From Paraburkholderia guartelaensis (GTDB lineage: Bacteria; Pseudomonadota; Gammaproteobacteria; Burkholderiales; Burkholderiaceae): DNA of 64,000 nt. Made by a program: the position numbers and the translations under genes. A model generated the notes under the pieces. That model was not told where the DNA came from and did not search any database. It saw only the letters and a list, made by a program, of their open reading frames with translations. Of the stretch, positions 55,466 through 63,787 are shown in pieces. Position 1 is the stretch's first letter. Each line of letters opens with the position of its first letter. The stretch lies in NCBI RefSeq assembly GCF_004353905.1, contig NZ_SMOD01000001.1:186001-250000 (forward strand). The letters are read 5' to 3'.

Positions 55466-55592
55466 GGGGTTCGGCTCCCGCTTGCTTGTTGGCTTGCTCG
55501 TCGAATCGAGCAAAAACGAGCATAACGTATCGTAAACGGGCGATGCATGCAACCGACGGCGGAGTGTTCTGGACGCAGCCGCCTCGGCCGCT

Positions 55593-56627
55593 TCAGGGCA
55601 GGGAATAGCGCGAATACGTTTCGATCGGCACGAGCGCCTGCGTTGGAGGCGTGCCGCCGGCCACCGCGTTGCGCATCTGCTCGACGGCCGTGCGCAGCAG
55701 CAGACGCAAATCTTGCGAGAGCAGGTAGTCGATCACGTCCGCGCGCAACAGCGGCTCCGTCACGGCGTTCACCTCATGCGTCACATAGAGCGTGCGGCCC
55801 GCAAGTCCGCGCTCGCGCAGCGCCGCTGCAAGTCCTTCGTTGCCGCCCGCCACGTTGTAGATGCCGTCGAGCGCGCCGTGCATTTCCATGCAGCGCCGCG
55901 TGGCCTCGTAGGTCGCCGCGCCCGAGTCGGCGCCCTTGATCACTTCGACGACATTCACGTGAGGAAAGCGCTGACGCAACAGCGAGCGAAAGCCGATCTC
56001 GCGGTCTTCGTGACAGGTGTACGAGAACGTTGCGACCACAACGGCCACGGAAGGCGAGGGGCGCCCCACCAGGTGCCGGCCAACGAGGAACGCGGCCGAC
56101 TGGCCCGCGGCGCGGTTGTTCACGCCCACGTAGGTGTGGCGCGCATCGGCGTCGACATCGGTGATGAGCGTCACTACGCCCAGGCCCCGCGCCATGCATT
56201 CGCGCAGCGCCGACGTAATGGGCGGCGTGTTCGTGCAGATGATGCCGATGGCGTCGGCAGCGCCTTGCGCCGACTCGCGCACGCGCTGCGCGACGTCCTC
56301 GTCGCTGGCGCCCACGCAATTAACCACCTCGACTGTCACGCCCGCCGCCGCGAATTCCGCTTCGAGGCTCGCTGCCGTGCGCGTGAGTTCGGCGGTGAAG
56401 GCGTCGCCGGCCTGGAGGAGCAGACGCACGCGCAACGCATTGGACGAGGTATGCGATGCAGAGGGCAACGTCTCGCCGTCGCCCGCGCCCAGTTGCCTGA
56501 GCGCCGCTTCCACGGCGCTGCGAGTGCGCGGGTGCACGCCGGGCCGGTCGTTGAGCGCCCGGTCGATGGTCGCGCGGCTTAGCTGCGTGAGTTCCATTAA
56601 CTGCTTCAGCGTAGGGCGGCTCTTCAT
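55593..56627 (-). CDS. LacI-family repressor of the oxygenase cassette
   Basis: A 344-residue regulator. Its HTH is a variant of the usual LacI headpiece: TLKQLMELTQLSRATIDRALNDRPGVHPRTR instead of VSxATVSRVLN. The ligand domain (about residues 67-344) is of the ribose/inositol-binding protein type, with ADAIGIICTNTPPI, VTLITDVDADARHTYVGVNN and GIYNVAGGNEG. It is divergent from the desaturase/ferredoxin cassette, and the 251 bp between them are full of G(A/G)CTCA elements, so it should control that cassette and itself. The effector is probably a cyclitol or sugar, by fold only. The ATG at 56627 starts the HTH. Confidence 0.9.
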   Translation of the reverse strand: MKSRPTLKQLMELTQLSRATIDRALNDRPGVHPRTRSAVEAALRQLGAGDGETLPSASHTSSNALRVRLLLQAGDAFTAELTRTAASLEAEFAAAGVTVEVVNCVGASDEDVAQRVRESAQGAADAIGIICTNTPPITSALRECMARGLGVVTLITDVDADARHTYVGVNNRAAGQSAAFLVGRHLVGRPSPSVAVVVATFSYTCHEDREIGFRSLLRQRFPHVNVVEVIKGADSGAATYEATRRCMEMHGALDGIYNVAGGNEGLAAALRERGLAGRTLYVTHEVNAVTEPLLRADVIDYLLSQDLRLLLRTAVEQMRNAVAGGTPPTQALVPIETYSRYSLP

Positions 56628-56652
56628 CGGGGCTCCGCAGCGGGTGAGTATG

Positions 56653-56880
56653 GACTCATTTTGACTCAAAATGAGTCTTTCGTCGCACATATTTGGATTT
56701 TATCTCCACGTGGAGAACGTTTTCAGACGCCCGCGGTTTAGGTAAAAACCCTTTAAGGCTCAAAATGAGTCATTTTAGTCTTTGACGATGGCTCATTTAG
56801 AGCCTGTAATTCGACTCAAGGATGAGCGAAATCAAAGCGGCTCATCAGCGTTCAATGTCATGCACGGGAGTTCGACTCAT
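56653..56880. promoter_or_regulatory. operator cluster of G(A/G)CTCA elements
   Basis: The region between the LacI gene and the oxygenase cassette holds six GACTCA/TGAGTC cores (at 56653, 56663, 56672, 56766, 56813, 56874) and three GGCTCA variants (56758, 56790, 56839). Two form palindromes: GACTCATTTT-N5-AAAATGAGTC (56653-56677) and AAAATGAGTCATTTT (56762-56776). The first lies 25 bp from the LacI start codon and the last core overlaps the start codon of the desaturase gene. Confidence 0.65.
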
Positions 56881-57937
56881 GTCCGCACAGCCAGGCTCGC
56901 CACAAGTCATCACGATGGACGATTGGTACCGTTGTCCGCTCGACCGCAAGGTGCTCAAGGAGGTCACGCGGCGCAACGACCGGGTTGCCCTGATGTATTT
57001 CGGCGGCTTCATGGCGCTCGTGCTCACCACCGGCGCGCTCGCCTGGCTTTCGTTGGGCGCGCTCTGGTGCATTCCTGCCTTCCTGCTGTACGGCACGATC
57101 TACGCGTTCGCCGAGGCGATGGAGCACGAGCTGCGTCATCGCACGCCGTTCAGGAGCGAGTGGCTCAACGAGTCCGTGCACTGGGTGATCTGCTTCATGA
57201 CCTGGCGCGAGCAGATCTATAGCCGCTGGTCGCATGCGCAGCATCACACCTATACGCACCTCACGGCCACGGTGCCCGCCGACGTTGAGATCGCCGTCAA
57301 GCGGCCGCCCAATTACCTCAAGCTCGCCACCGACTTCGTGCGCGTTTCCCATGGCATTCATCATCTCGGCAACATCGTGCTGCATAGCCTCGGCATTGTG
57401 ACGAGGAGCGCGAAGGCCGTTGTGCCGGTGGTCGAATATCGGGCGATGCGCCGCAATTCGCGCATCATGCTCGCGCTCTACGTGGGAGTTGGCGTGTGGG
57501 CCTTCGTCGCGCATAGCTGGCTGCCCGTGGTGTTCCTGCTGCTGCCCCGCGCCTACGGTGCCTGGCTCCACGAACTGCTGGCCATTACGCAGCACACCGG
57601 CCTGCGCGAGAACGAACTCGATCACCGTTTCTCCACCCGCACGCTGCGCCTGAATCCCGTGCTGCAGTTTCTCTACTGGAACATGAACTATCACGTCGAG
57701 CACCACATGTTCCCCAATGTGCCGTTTCATGCGTTGCCCAAATTGCGCAAAGCGATCGAGGCCGACTTGCCGCCCGCTTGCGACGGTCTGGTCGACGCGT
57801 GGGCCGAGATCCTTTACGTGTTGCGCATGCAACGCCACGACCCGGACTACATGATCACGCCGCAGGTGCCCGGCAAGACGGCGGGCGTGATGCGCGAGGC
57901 CGCCGGTGCGAATGCCTTCGTTGCCGATACGCAATGA
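56879..57937 (+). CDS. fatty acid desaturase-type di-iron oxygenase (MocD-like)
   Basis: A 352-residue membrane di-iron enzyme with three histidine boxes: HELRH (83-87), HAQHH (119-123) and HVEHH (272-276), plus QHTG, and about four transmembrane helices. It belongs to the desaturase/hydroxylase superfamily. Together with the following Rieske ferredoxin and ferredoxin reductase it forms a complete three-component oxygenase, as proposed for rhizopine (3-O-methyl-scyllo-inosamine) demethylation by MocDEF. The ATG at 56879 has GGGAG 9 bp upstream; an in-frame ATG at 56822 is possible. The substrate is not a fatty acid on context grounds (inference). Confidence 0.9.
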   Translation: MSAQPGSPQVITMDDWYRCPLDRKVLKEVTRRNDRVALMYFGGFMALVLTTGALAWLSLGALWCIPAFLLYGTIYAFAEAMEHELRHRTPFRSEWLNESVHWVICFMTWREQIYSRWSHAQHHTYTHLTATVPADVEIAVKRPPNYLKLATDFVRVSHGIHHLGNIVLHSLGIVTRSAKAVVPVVEYRAMRRNSRIMLALYVGVGVWAFVAHSWLPVVFLLLPRAYGAWLHELLAITQHTGLRENELDHRFSTRTLRLNPVLQFLYWNMNYHVEHHMFPNVPFHALPKLRKAIEADLPPACDGLVDAWAEILYVLRMQRHDPDYMITPQVPGKTAGVMREAAGANAFVADTQ

Positions 57938-57988
57938 CGCGCCGGCTACCCGCTAACTTTTCGAAAGATGACGATGGAGGAGACGACC

Positions 57989-58309
57989 ATGAACATTCTT
58001 CAATGGCACGAGGTGTGCGCGAGCGACGAACTCGAAGAAGAGGACGTGATGGAGTTCGAGCACGAAGGCGAGCTTTACGCGATCTACCACACGCCCACGG
58101 GTTATTACGCTTCAGCCGGGGTCTGCACGCACGAAACGGCGCGTCTCGCGCAAGGCCTCGTGTTCGGCGACATCATCGAATGTCCGATGCATATGGGACG
58201 CTTTCACATTCCCTCGGGCGCGGCCAAGGGGGCGCCGGTCTGCGTGAACCTCGCGACGCATCCGGTCAAGGTGGAGGCGGGCACGATCTATCTCGGCCTC
58301 GCCGCGTAA
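57989..58309 (+). CDS. mocE: MocE-family Rieske [2Fe-2S] ferredoxin
   Basis: A 106-residue Rieske protein with cluster ligands Cys46-x-His48 (GVCTHE) and Cys65-x-x-His68 (ECPMHMG). It carries electrons from the reductase encoded two genes downstream to the di-iron oxygenase just upstream. The ATG at 57989 has a perfect GGAGGAG (57976-57982), better than the ATG at 57968. It shows the N-terminal WHEVC start of the MocE/naphthalene-dioxygenase ferredoxin group. Confidence 0.92.
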   Translation: MNILQWHEVCASDELEEEDVMEFEHEGELYAIYHTPTGYYASAGVCTHETARLAQGLVFGDIIECPMHMGRFHIPSGAAKGAPVCVNLATHPVKVEAGTIYLGLAA

Positions 58310-58367
58310 TGATTCGGCATACGAATCATTGAATTACCACGATAACGACGCAACTTAGGAGACAGCC

Positions 58368-59402
58368 GTGAACGTTCCTTTTCTGAAAGTGTTGCCGCTG
58401 GCGGCGACGGTATTGGCACTCGCGCTGAGTCCCGCGGCGCATGCGGACCCCGTCGCGCATTTCGACTTCATTTCGCACGCGCCCGATTCGGATGCGTGGT
58501 GGAACACGGTCAAGAACGGCATCAAGCAGGCGGATCAGGACTTCAATGTCCAGACCGATTACCGTAATCCGCCCAATGGCGATATCGCCGACATGGTGCA
58601 GCTCGTGAATCAGGCTGCCGCGCGCAATTACGATGGCGTGGTGACGACCATTGCGGATTTCGATCTGCTCAAGGGCGCTGTGTCACGCCTGAAAGCTAAG
58701 AACATTCCCTTCATCACCGCGAATACGGGCACGGAGCAACAGAGCGCGGAGCTTGGCGCGCTCATGCACGTGGGCCAGCCAGAATATCTCGCGGGCAAGG
58801 AGGCGGGGCTTCGCGCGAAGGCGGACGGCGTGAAGACGTTCCTGTGCGTGAACCATTACGCCACGAATCCGCTTTCGTTCGAACGCTGTCGCGGCTTTGC
58901 CGACGCCATCGGCGCTAACATGAAAACCTCGGTGCTCGATGCGGGCACCGACCCCACGGGCATAGAATCGAAGGTGAGTGCGTATCTGCGCAACCACCCG
59001 GACACCCAGGCCGTGCTCACGCTCGGTCCGACCTCGGCCGATCCGACGATACGCGCGGTGAAGAGCCTCGGTCTGGCGGGCAAGATCTGGTTTGCGACCT
59101 TCGATATCGACTCGGACGTCGCGAAGGGCATCAAGGACGGCACGATCAAGTTCTGCACCGACCAGCAGCCGTATTTGCAGGGCTATATTCCGGTTGCCCT
59201 GCTGGCGATCATGCATCAGAACCACAACAACGACGTGCTGCAGGCGCGCACCGCACTCGAGCAGAACCCGAAGTTCCAGCAGCGGCTGAAGGACTACGGA
59301 CTCAAGCCCGTGTATGAGGCGCGCAATATCAGCTCCGGGCCGGGCTTCATCACCCCGCAGAATATTCAGCAGGTGTCTGCGCTCGCGGGACAGTATCGTT
59401 GA
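58368..59402 (+). CDS. periplasmic sugar/cyclitol-binding protein (MocB-like)
   Basis: A 344-residue ABC-type solute-binding protein of the ribose-binding (Peripla_BP_4) group: signal peptide ending LSPAAHA (residue 26), then AHFDFISHAPDSDAWWNTVKNGIKQA, YDGVVTTIADFD and GKIWFATFDIDSD. The start is GTG at 58368 with AGGAGA 5 bp upstream. Its gene is embedded in the oxygenase cassette as mocB is in rhizopine catabolism, yet no ABC permease or ATPase gene is present in the window, so it must use a remote transporter or act as a sensor. Confidence 0.9.
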   Translation: MNVPFLKVLPLAATVLALALSPAAHADPVAHFDFISHAPDSDAWWNTVKNGIKQADQDFNVQTDYRNPPNGDIADMVQLVNQAAARNYDGVVTTIADFDLLKGAVSRLKAKNIPFITANTGTEQQSAELGALMHVGQPEYLAGKEAGLRAKADGVKTFLCVNHYATNPLSFERCRGFADAIGANMKTSVLDAGTDPTGIESKVSAYLRNHPDTQAVLTLGPTSADPTIRAVKSLGLAGKIWFATFDIDSDVAKGIKDGTIKFCTDQQPYLQGYIPVALLAIMHQNHNNDVLQARTALEQNPKFQQRLKDYGLKPVYEARNISSGPGFITPQNIQQVSALAGQYR

Positions 59403-59419
59403 GTGCGCAAGGAGTCAGC

Positions 59420-60667
59420 ATGAGTGCGGGCGATGCCATGGTGGTGATCGGCGGCGGCCAGTGCGGCGCACGCGCCGTGCAGGTGCTTCGCGAAGGCGGC
59501 TGGCAAGGCGCGATTACGCTGATCGCCGACGAAGCCGCACCACCGTACGAACGGCCGCCGCTTTCCAAGGCGGTGCTGCTGGGCGAGCGCACGCCGGAGC
59601 AGGGCGCAATTCACCGCGAGGCGTTCTATCGCGAGCAGGGTGTCGATCTGCGCAGCGGTTGCGCCGCGAGCGCGATCGATCGCGCCGCCCACACGGTAAC
59701 GCTCGCGAACGGCGAGACGCTTGCCTACCGTCGCCTGCTGATCGCGACCGGTGCCGGGCCTCGCCGCATGAGCGTGCCCGGCGCGAATCTCGCGGGCGTG
59801 CACGTGTTGCGCAATGCCGGTGACGCACTCGCCATCGCGGGCGAACTCGGGCCGGGGCGCCGCATTGCGGTGGTCGGCGCGGGCTTCATCGGGCTCGAAG
59901 TCGCGTCCTCGGCGGTGCAGCGCGGCTGCGAAGTCGTCGTGTTCGAAGCCGCGCCGCGCGCGTTGATGCGTGCGGTGCCCGCGGAGGTGGCGCAGTGCCT
60001 CGTGGACCTTCATCGCGAGCGAGGCGTAGACGTGCGCTTCGACGTACAGGTGCAGCGCTTCGAGGGCGAAGGGCGCGTCAACGCCGTCGTGCTCGGCGAC
60101 GGAACCGTCGTGCCTTGTGATGCCGTTGTGATCGGCATTGGCGTTGTGCCGCGTGCGGCGCTCGCACAGCAAGCGGGTCTCGCGATCGACAACGGCATCG
60201 CCGTCGATCCCACGCTGCGTACCAGCGATCCGGATATCTACGCGGCGGGCGACGTGTGTTCGTTCGTGCATCCGCTGTACGGGCAGCGTATTCGGCTTGA
60301 ATGCTGGCGCAACGCCGAGGATCAGGCGCGCGTGGCAGCGCTCAACATGCTCGGCCATGACGAGGCGCACAGCGCCGTGCCGTGGTTCTGGTCCGACCAA
60401 TACGACATGACGATCCAGATCGCGGGCTTGCCCGCGTTCGGCTCGACGAAGGCCGTGCGTGCAACGGGCACGGCATCGAAAGTGTTTTTCGCGTTCGACG
60501 AAACGGGCGTGCTGGTGGGCGCGAGCGGCGTGGGACAAACGGGCGAAATCGCCCGTGACGTACGGATTGCGCAGGAGCTGATTGCGCGCCGAGCGCGCAT
60601 CGACCCCGGGTGTCTTGTGGACAGCGCGACCAAACTCAAATCGCTGCTCGCCGCAGGCGCGCACTGA
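59420..60667 (+). CDS. FAD-dependent ferredoxin reductase (MocF-like)
   Basis: A 415-residue NAD(P)H:ferredoxin reductase: FAD-binding GGGQCGARAVQVL (residues 11-23), PPYERPPLSK, NAD-binding VVGAGFIGLEVA (about 154-165), the DIYAAGDVC flavin motif and a C-terminal reductase domain with WFWSDQYD. It belongs to the rhodocoxin/putidaredoxin-reductase group and supplies electrons to the Rieske ferredoxin. AAGGAG at 59408-59413 selects the ATG at 59420. Last gene of the cassette, followed by a strong terminator. Confidence 0.93.
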   Translation: MSAGDAMVVIGGGQCGARAVQVLREGGWQGAITLIADEAAPPYERPPLSKAVLLGERTPEQGAIHREAFYREQGVDLRSGCAASAIDRAAHTVTLANGETLAYRRLLIATGAGPRRMSVPGANLAGVHVLRNAGDALAIAGELGPGRRIAVVGAGFIGLEVASSAVQRGCEVVVFEAAPRALMRAVPAEVAQCLVDLHRERGVDVRFDVQVQRFEGEGRVNAVVLGDGTVVPCDAVVIGIGVVPRAALAQQAGLAIDNGIAVDPTLRTSDPDIYAAGDVCSFVHPLYGQRIRLECWRNAEDQARVAALNMLGHDEAHSAVPWFWSDQYDMTIQIAGLPAFGSTKAVRATGTASKVFFAFDETGVLVGASGVGQTGEIARDVRIAQELIARRARIDPGCLVDSATKLKSLLAAGAH

Positions 60668-60688
60668 ACGACCGGATCGATCTGCTCG

Positions 60689-60716
60689 GCCGGTGGCTCC
60701 ACCCGCCGGCTTTTTT
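60689..60716 (+). terminator. rho-independent terminator of the oxygenase cassette
   Basis: GCCGGTGG (60689-60696) pairs with CCGCCGGC (60703-60710; one G-U pair), loop of 6, followed by six T (60711-60716). It lies 22 bp after the reductase stop. Confidence 0.8.
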
Positions 60717-60767
60717 CCACTGCGGTTCGAGTGGGGCGATAGGGGCTTCGTGCTCTATCGCTTTCTT

Positions 60768-61898
60768 TTATTCTTCGTCCGCGCTGTAGACGCTGAGGCC
60801 TTCTATCGGGTCCATCGGGGCATCCCAGGGCCTTGCGTCGATCGCCCGCATGGCGGCTTCGTAGCCCGCGCGCCGGCGCGCGGCAATGCCGGACGGCGTG
60901 AAGTCGATGTCCTTCAACTGGTCGTCGCCGTCGAGTCGTGGCGCCGCGAGCTTGATGAGCCGCATGGTGGTCTCGCAGCCCCATGCCGCCAGTTCCTTCA
61001 CATCGAGTGCGTCGCGCTCGTCAACGGGCACGCGCTTCGCCAGTTCGCGGATCACGTGGCGCAAGCGGTGAATCTGCTGTTGACGCGCGATATGGCTTTC
61101 CGTGCGGCTCGCGTACTGAATGTCCTTTTGCCGTTCTGCGATCTGCCAGATGCTTTGTGGCTCCGGGCCCGCCGGATTCCACACTTGCACCGAGAAGATG
61201 ACCGAACTGTGGCGCGGCTTGTCGTCCAGCACGACCTCGACCGGCGTATTGGAATAGATGCCGCCGTCCCAGTACGGCTCGCCGTCGATGCGCACCGCCG
61301 GGAACGCGGGCGGCAGCGCGCCCGAGCTCATGATGTGTTCGACATTCAGGCGCTGGTCGCGCGAATCGAAGTAGCGCATCGCACCCGTGCGTGCGTTCAC
61401 CGCGCCCACGGTGAGGCGCGGGTGCCCGGCGTTCAGCAATTCGAAGTCGACCAGTGAAACGAGCGTGTCGCGCAGCGGGGCGATCTTGTAGTAAGACGCG
61501 CGATCGACGCCGAGGCGCGCGAGCGGACCGAACCACGATGCCGGGTTGGGCTGAAAGAACCCCGCAATGCCGCCGCCGATGATCATCAGCTTTGCAAACG
61601 TCTTGTCCCACCCGGGCGCGAAGCCAGGCCACGTTGCCGCCACGTCGAGGCGAGTATGGTCGGTGACGCGGTGCCAGAATTCGTCCAGGCGCTCGAAGCG
61701 GTGCTCCGGCGCGTTTCCGGCGATCAGCGCCGCGTTGATGGCGCCAATGGAGGTGCCGATCACCCAGTCCACCTGGATGCCGGCTTCGTGTAACGCCTCA
61801 TAAACGCCGAGTTGGTAGGCGCCCAATGCGCCGCCGCCCTGCAACACGAGTACGACTTGCCCTGGCAATGCCAGGCTTGCCGGCTGCTTCGCTGTCAT
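60768..61898 (-). CDS. patatin-like phospholipase
   Basis: A 376-residue serine hydrolase with the patatin dyad: oxyanion loop LQGGGALGAYQLGVYEAL, nucleophile elbow GTSIG (Ser about residue 50) and catalytic Asp in WDGGIYSNTP. A C-terminal helical extension (from about residue 260), typical of the DUF3734-containing subgroup linked to poly-3-hydroxybutyrate metabolism, follows. There is no signal peptide, so it probably acts on membrane lipids or storage granules from the cytoplasm. It lies downstream of siaD on the same strand, 143 bp away, and is probably a separate unit. Confidence 0.9.
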   Translation of the reverse strand: MTAKQPASLALPGQVVLVLQGGGALGAYQLGVYEALHEAGIQVDWVIGTSIGAINAALIAGNAPEHRFERLDEFWHRVTDHTRLDVAATWPGFAPGWDKTFAKLMIIGGGIAGFFQPNPASWFGPLARLGVDRASYYKIAPLRDTLVSLVDFELLNAGHPRLTVGAVNARTGAMRYFDSRDQRLNVEHIMSSGALPPAFPAVRIDGEPYWDGGIYSNTPVEVVLDDKPRHSSVIFSVQVWNPAGPEPQSIWQIAERQKDIQYASRTESHIARQQQIHRLRHVIRELAKRVPVDERDALDVKELAAWGCETTMRLIKLAAPRLDGDDQLKDIDFTPSGIAARRRAGYEAAMRAIDARPWDAPMDPIEGLSVYSADEE

Positions 61899-62041
61899 CG
61901 ATCGCCTCGCTGTTTTGCTCTACCGACGCGCGATTTCGTGACATGCATTCTTCATACGCGTCGCCGTTTTCTCCGCACCATTGTAGTGGCGTTCGGAAAA
62001 GACGAGCGTTGCGTGGCAACGGCCCAACCAGCCGCCGTCCC

Positions 62042-62827
62042 TCAACCAGCCGAGGCGATTTGCCCTTCGAACGTCACGCAGTTTCGGCCGCCGCGCTTGG
62101 CGGTGTACAACGCGGAATCGGCGAGTCCGTACGCCGTGTCGAAATCGGTGCCGGCCGGGTTGTCGCTTACGCCGAAGCTGGCGGTAATGGGGCGGCACAC
62201 CGGCGCGGGGAACGCGTGATTCGCAATGGCTGCGCGCATGCGCTCGGCGAGTAGCAAGGCATCGGCAATGTCGAAGCCCGGCAAGACGACCGTGAACTCT
62301 TCGCCGCCCACGCGTCCGATGATGCCGGTCTCGCCGAGAATGCGCCGCAGGCAGTTCACGATGCCGGAGATCACGCTGTCGCCGGCCGGGTGCCCGAAGT
62401 CGTCGTTGACCTTCTTGAAGTCGTCGATGTCGAGCAGGATCATCACTGCCCGATTCGCACGCAGCGCCTTTACCGTGCGCTCGATCACGGCGCTGCGATT
62501 GAGCACGCCGGTCAGCGCGTCGTGCGTCGCGCGATATTGCAGTTGCTGCGTGAGCGCCTGCATTTCGCGCTCGGCACGATCGCTGCGTCCGATCAGGCGG
62601 CGGGTTTCGCGCATCAGGCGCTCGTAATGCTGGATCAGCTCGATGAGCGCCTCGCGATGACTGTGCGCGTACGCCTCCGGAGCCTCGGCAATCATCCGGG
62701 CACGCTCCAGCGCCTCGCTTTCGCTGCGGAACAGGTCGAGGTAGTGATCCTTCATTGCGTCCCGCAAGCCAGTCGTTTCCACGCGCGTCGTCCTCAAAGC
62801 ATCCTCACGTTGCAACCGGGCAGTCAT
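62042..62827 (-). CDS. siaD: diguanylate cyclase of the Sia pathway
   Basis: A 261-residue GGDEF protein: an N-terminal helical segment (1-100) that in SiaD binds SiaC, then the cyclase domain with DALTGVLNR, DIDDFKKVND and the active-site GGEEF (174-178). It makes c-di-GMP from two GTP. The position that usually holds the inhibitory RxxD I-site (nine to six residues before GGEEF) reads GETG, so product inhibition appears to be missing. The ATG at 62827 lies 23 bp inside siaC; an alternative ATG is at 62755. Confidence 0.9.
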   Translation of the reverse strand: MTARLQREDALRTTRVETTGLRDAMKDHYLDLFRSESEALERARMIAEAPEAYAHSHREALIELIQHYERLMRETRRLIGRSDRAEREMQALTQQLQYRATHDALTGVLNRSAVIERTVKALRANRAVMILLDIDDFKKVNDDFGHPAGDSVISGIVNCLRRILGETGIIGRVGGEEFTVVLPGFDIADALLLAERMRAAIANHAFPAPVCRPITASFGVSDNPAGTDFDTAYGLADSALYTAKRGGRNCVTFEGQIASAG

Positions 62828-63191
62828 TGAACTTGATTGCCGTGAAGTCGGTTTGCAGTTCCTCGCCGAATTCGAGGATCGTTTCGTCTTCTTCGTCGCG
62901 ATACCAGTTCACCTGCACCTGGTTGCCCGCCGCTGCGGCGCGATCGAGTGCGTCGAACACGCTGAACAGCATTTTCGTGCTCGAGCTGTTGAAGTAGGTG
63001 AGCGTGACCTCGACCGTGATCGCGGCGTTTTCGCAATCCTTGAGCCAGAGATTGAGCCGCTCGATGATCGGTGCATAAAACGCGGCGGCATGCTCGGGAT
63101 ACGATTCGCCTCGCAGAGACAGCACGTTTTCGTCGAAGCGGAAGTCGATCTCCGGCGACGTTGCCGTGGCGGCGATAAAAAGGTTTTCCAT
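62805..63191 (-). CDS. siaC: SiaC-type regulatory phosphoprotein (DUF1987)
   Basis: A 128-residue STAS-like partner-switch protein with the phosphorylation site in YFNSSSTKML (Ser/Thr 69-72), matching the site phosphorylated by SiaB and dephosphorylated by SiaA in Pseudomonas. Unphosphorylated SiaC binds and activates SiaD. It lies between siaB (18 bp upstream) and siaD (overlapping), all on the same strand. Confidence 0.92.
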   Translation of the reverse strand: MENLFIAATATSPEIDFRFDENVLSLRGESYPEHAAAFYAPIIERLNLWLKDCENAAITVEVTLTYFNSSSTKMLFSVFDALDRAAAAGNQVQVNWYRDEEDETILEFGEELQTDFTAIKFNDCPVAT

Positions 63192-63209
63192 TTTGTACGC
63201 GTGCCCTGG

Positions 63210-63773
63210 TCAGATGATGGTCTTGAGGCAAAACAGTGTGGTGCCCGTGTCGTCTTCGCGTGGATGAAACGCGAATTCGAGCGGCGCACTGGCGTCGCGC
63301 GCCATCGTCAGAAAACCCAGTCCCGCGCCTTTGCTATCGGCAGGCGTGTCCGCGCGCAGCGACATCTTGTAGGCCTGCTTGATTTCTTCGATCGACATGT
63401 TGCGCAGCGGCTCCAGCTTCTCGCGCAAGTCGTCTACGGCCGCCGTGGCGATGGGATTCACGCATACCATGAGATGGCGCTCGCCTTCGGCGGAAATGCA
63501 CATCGCGCCTTCGCGTATTGCGCCGCCCTGGCCTTGATCTTCCGAGAGCGCGTCGCACGAGTAGTGCACGATATTGTGCGAAAGCTCGATGAACGACGAA
63601 AAGATCCTTCTGCGCGTGGACGAGCTCAGTCCCGCCACTTCCAGTTGCAGTTTGACGACCTCGCTCATCGCCGCGACGATGCTGTGCGAGAAATAGCCTT
63701 TGTGATAGAAGAGCAAGCTGCGCTTCTGTGCGATTTCGAAGAAGCAGCAGTTTTGATCCAGAATTCCAGACAT
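63210..63773 (-). CDS. siaB: SiaB-type protein kinase (GHKL fold)
   Basis: A 187-residue GHKL-family kinase: N-box-like SFIELSHNIVHYS (Glu63/Asn67), and the glycine-rich DSKGAGLGFLTMAR near residue 145. In the Sia system it phosphorylates SiaC and thereby lowers SiaD activity. It starts 14 bp after siaA. Confidence 0.9.
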   Translation of the reverse strand: MSGILDQNCCFFEIAQKRSLLFYHKGYFSHSIVAAMSEVVKLQLEVAGLSSSTRRRIFSSFIELSHNIVHYSCDALSEDQGQGGAIREGAMCISAEGERHLMVCVNPIATAAVDDLREKLEPLRNMSIEEIKQAYKMSLRADTPADSKGAGLGFLTMARDASAPLEFAFHPREDDTGTTLFCLKTII

Positions 63774-63787
63774 ATCGGTGAACTACC

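Noticed and set aside
53463-55523. 686-codon frame joining MFS and upstream sequence
   Set aside because: The N-terminal part is an out-of-frame reading of the DeoR gene; the MFS gene starts at 54677, coupled by ATGA.
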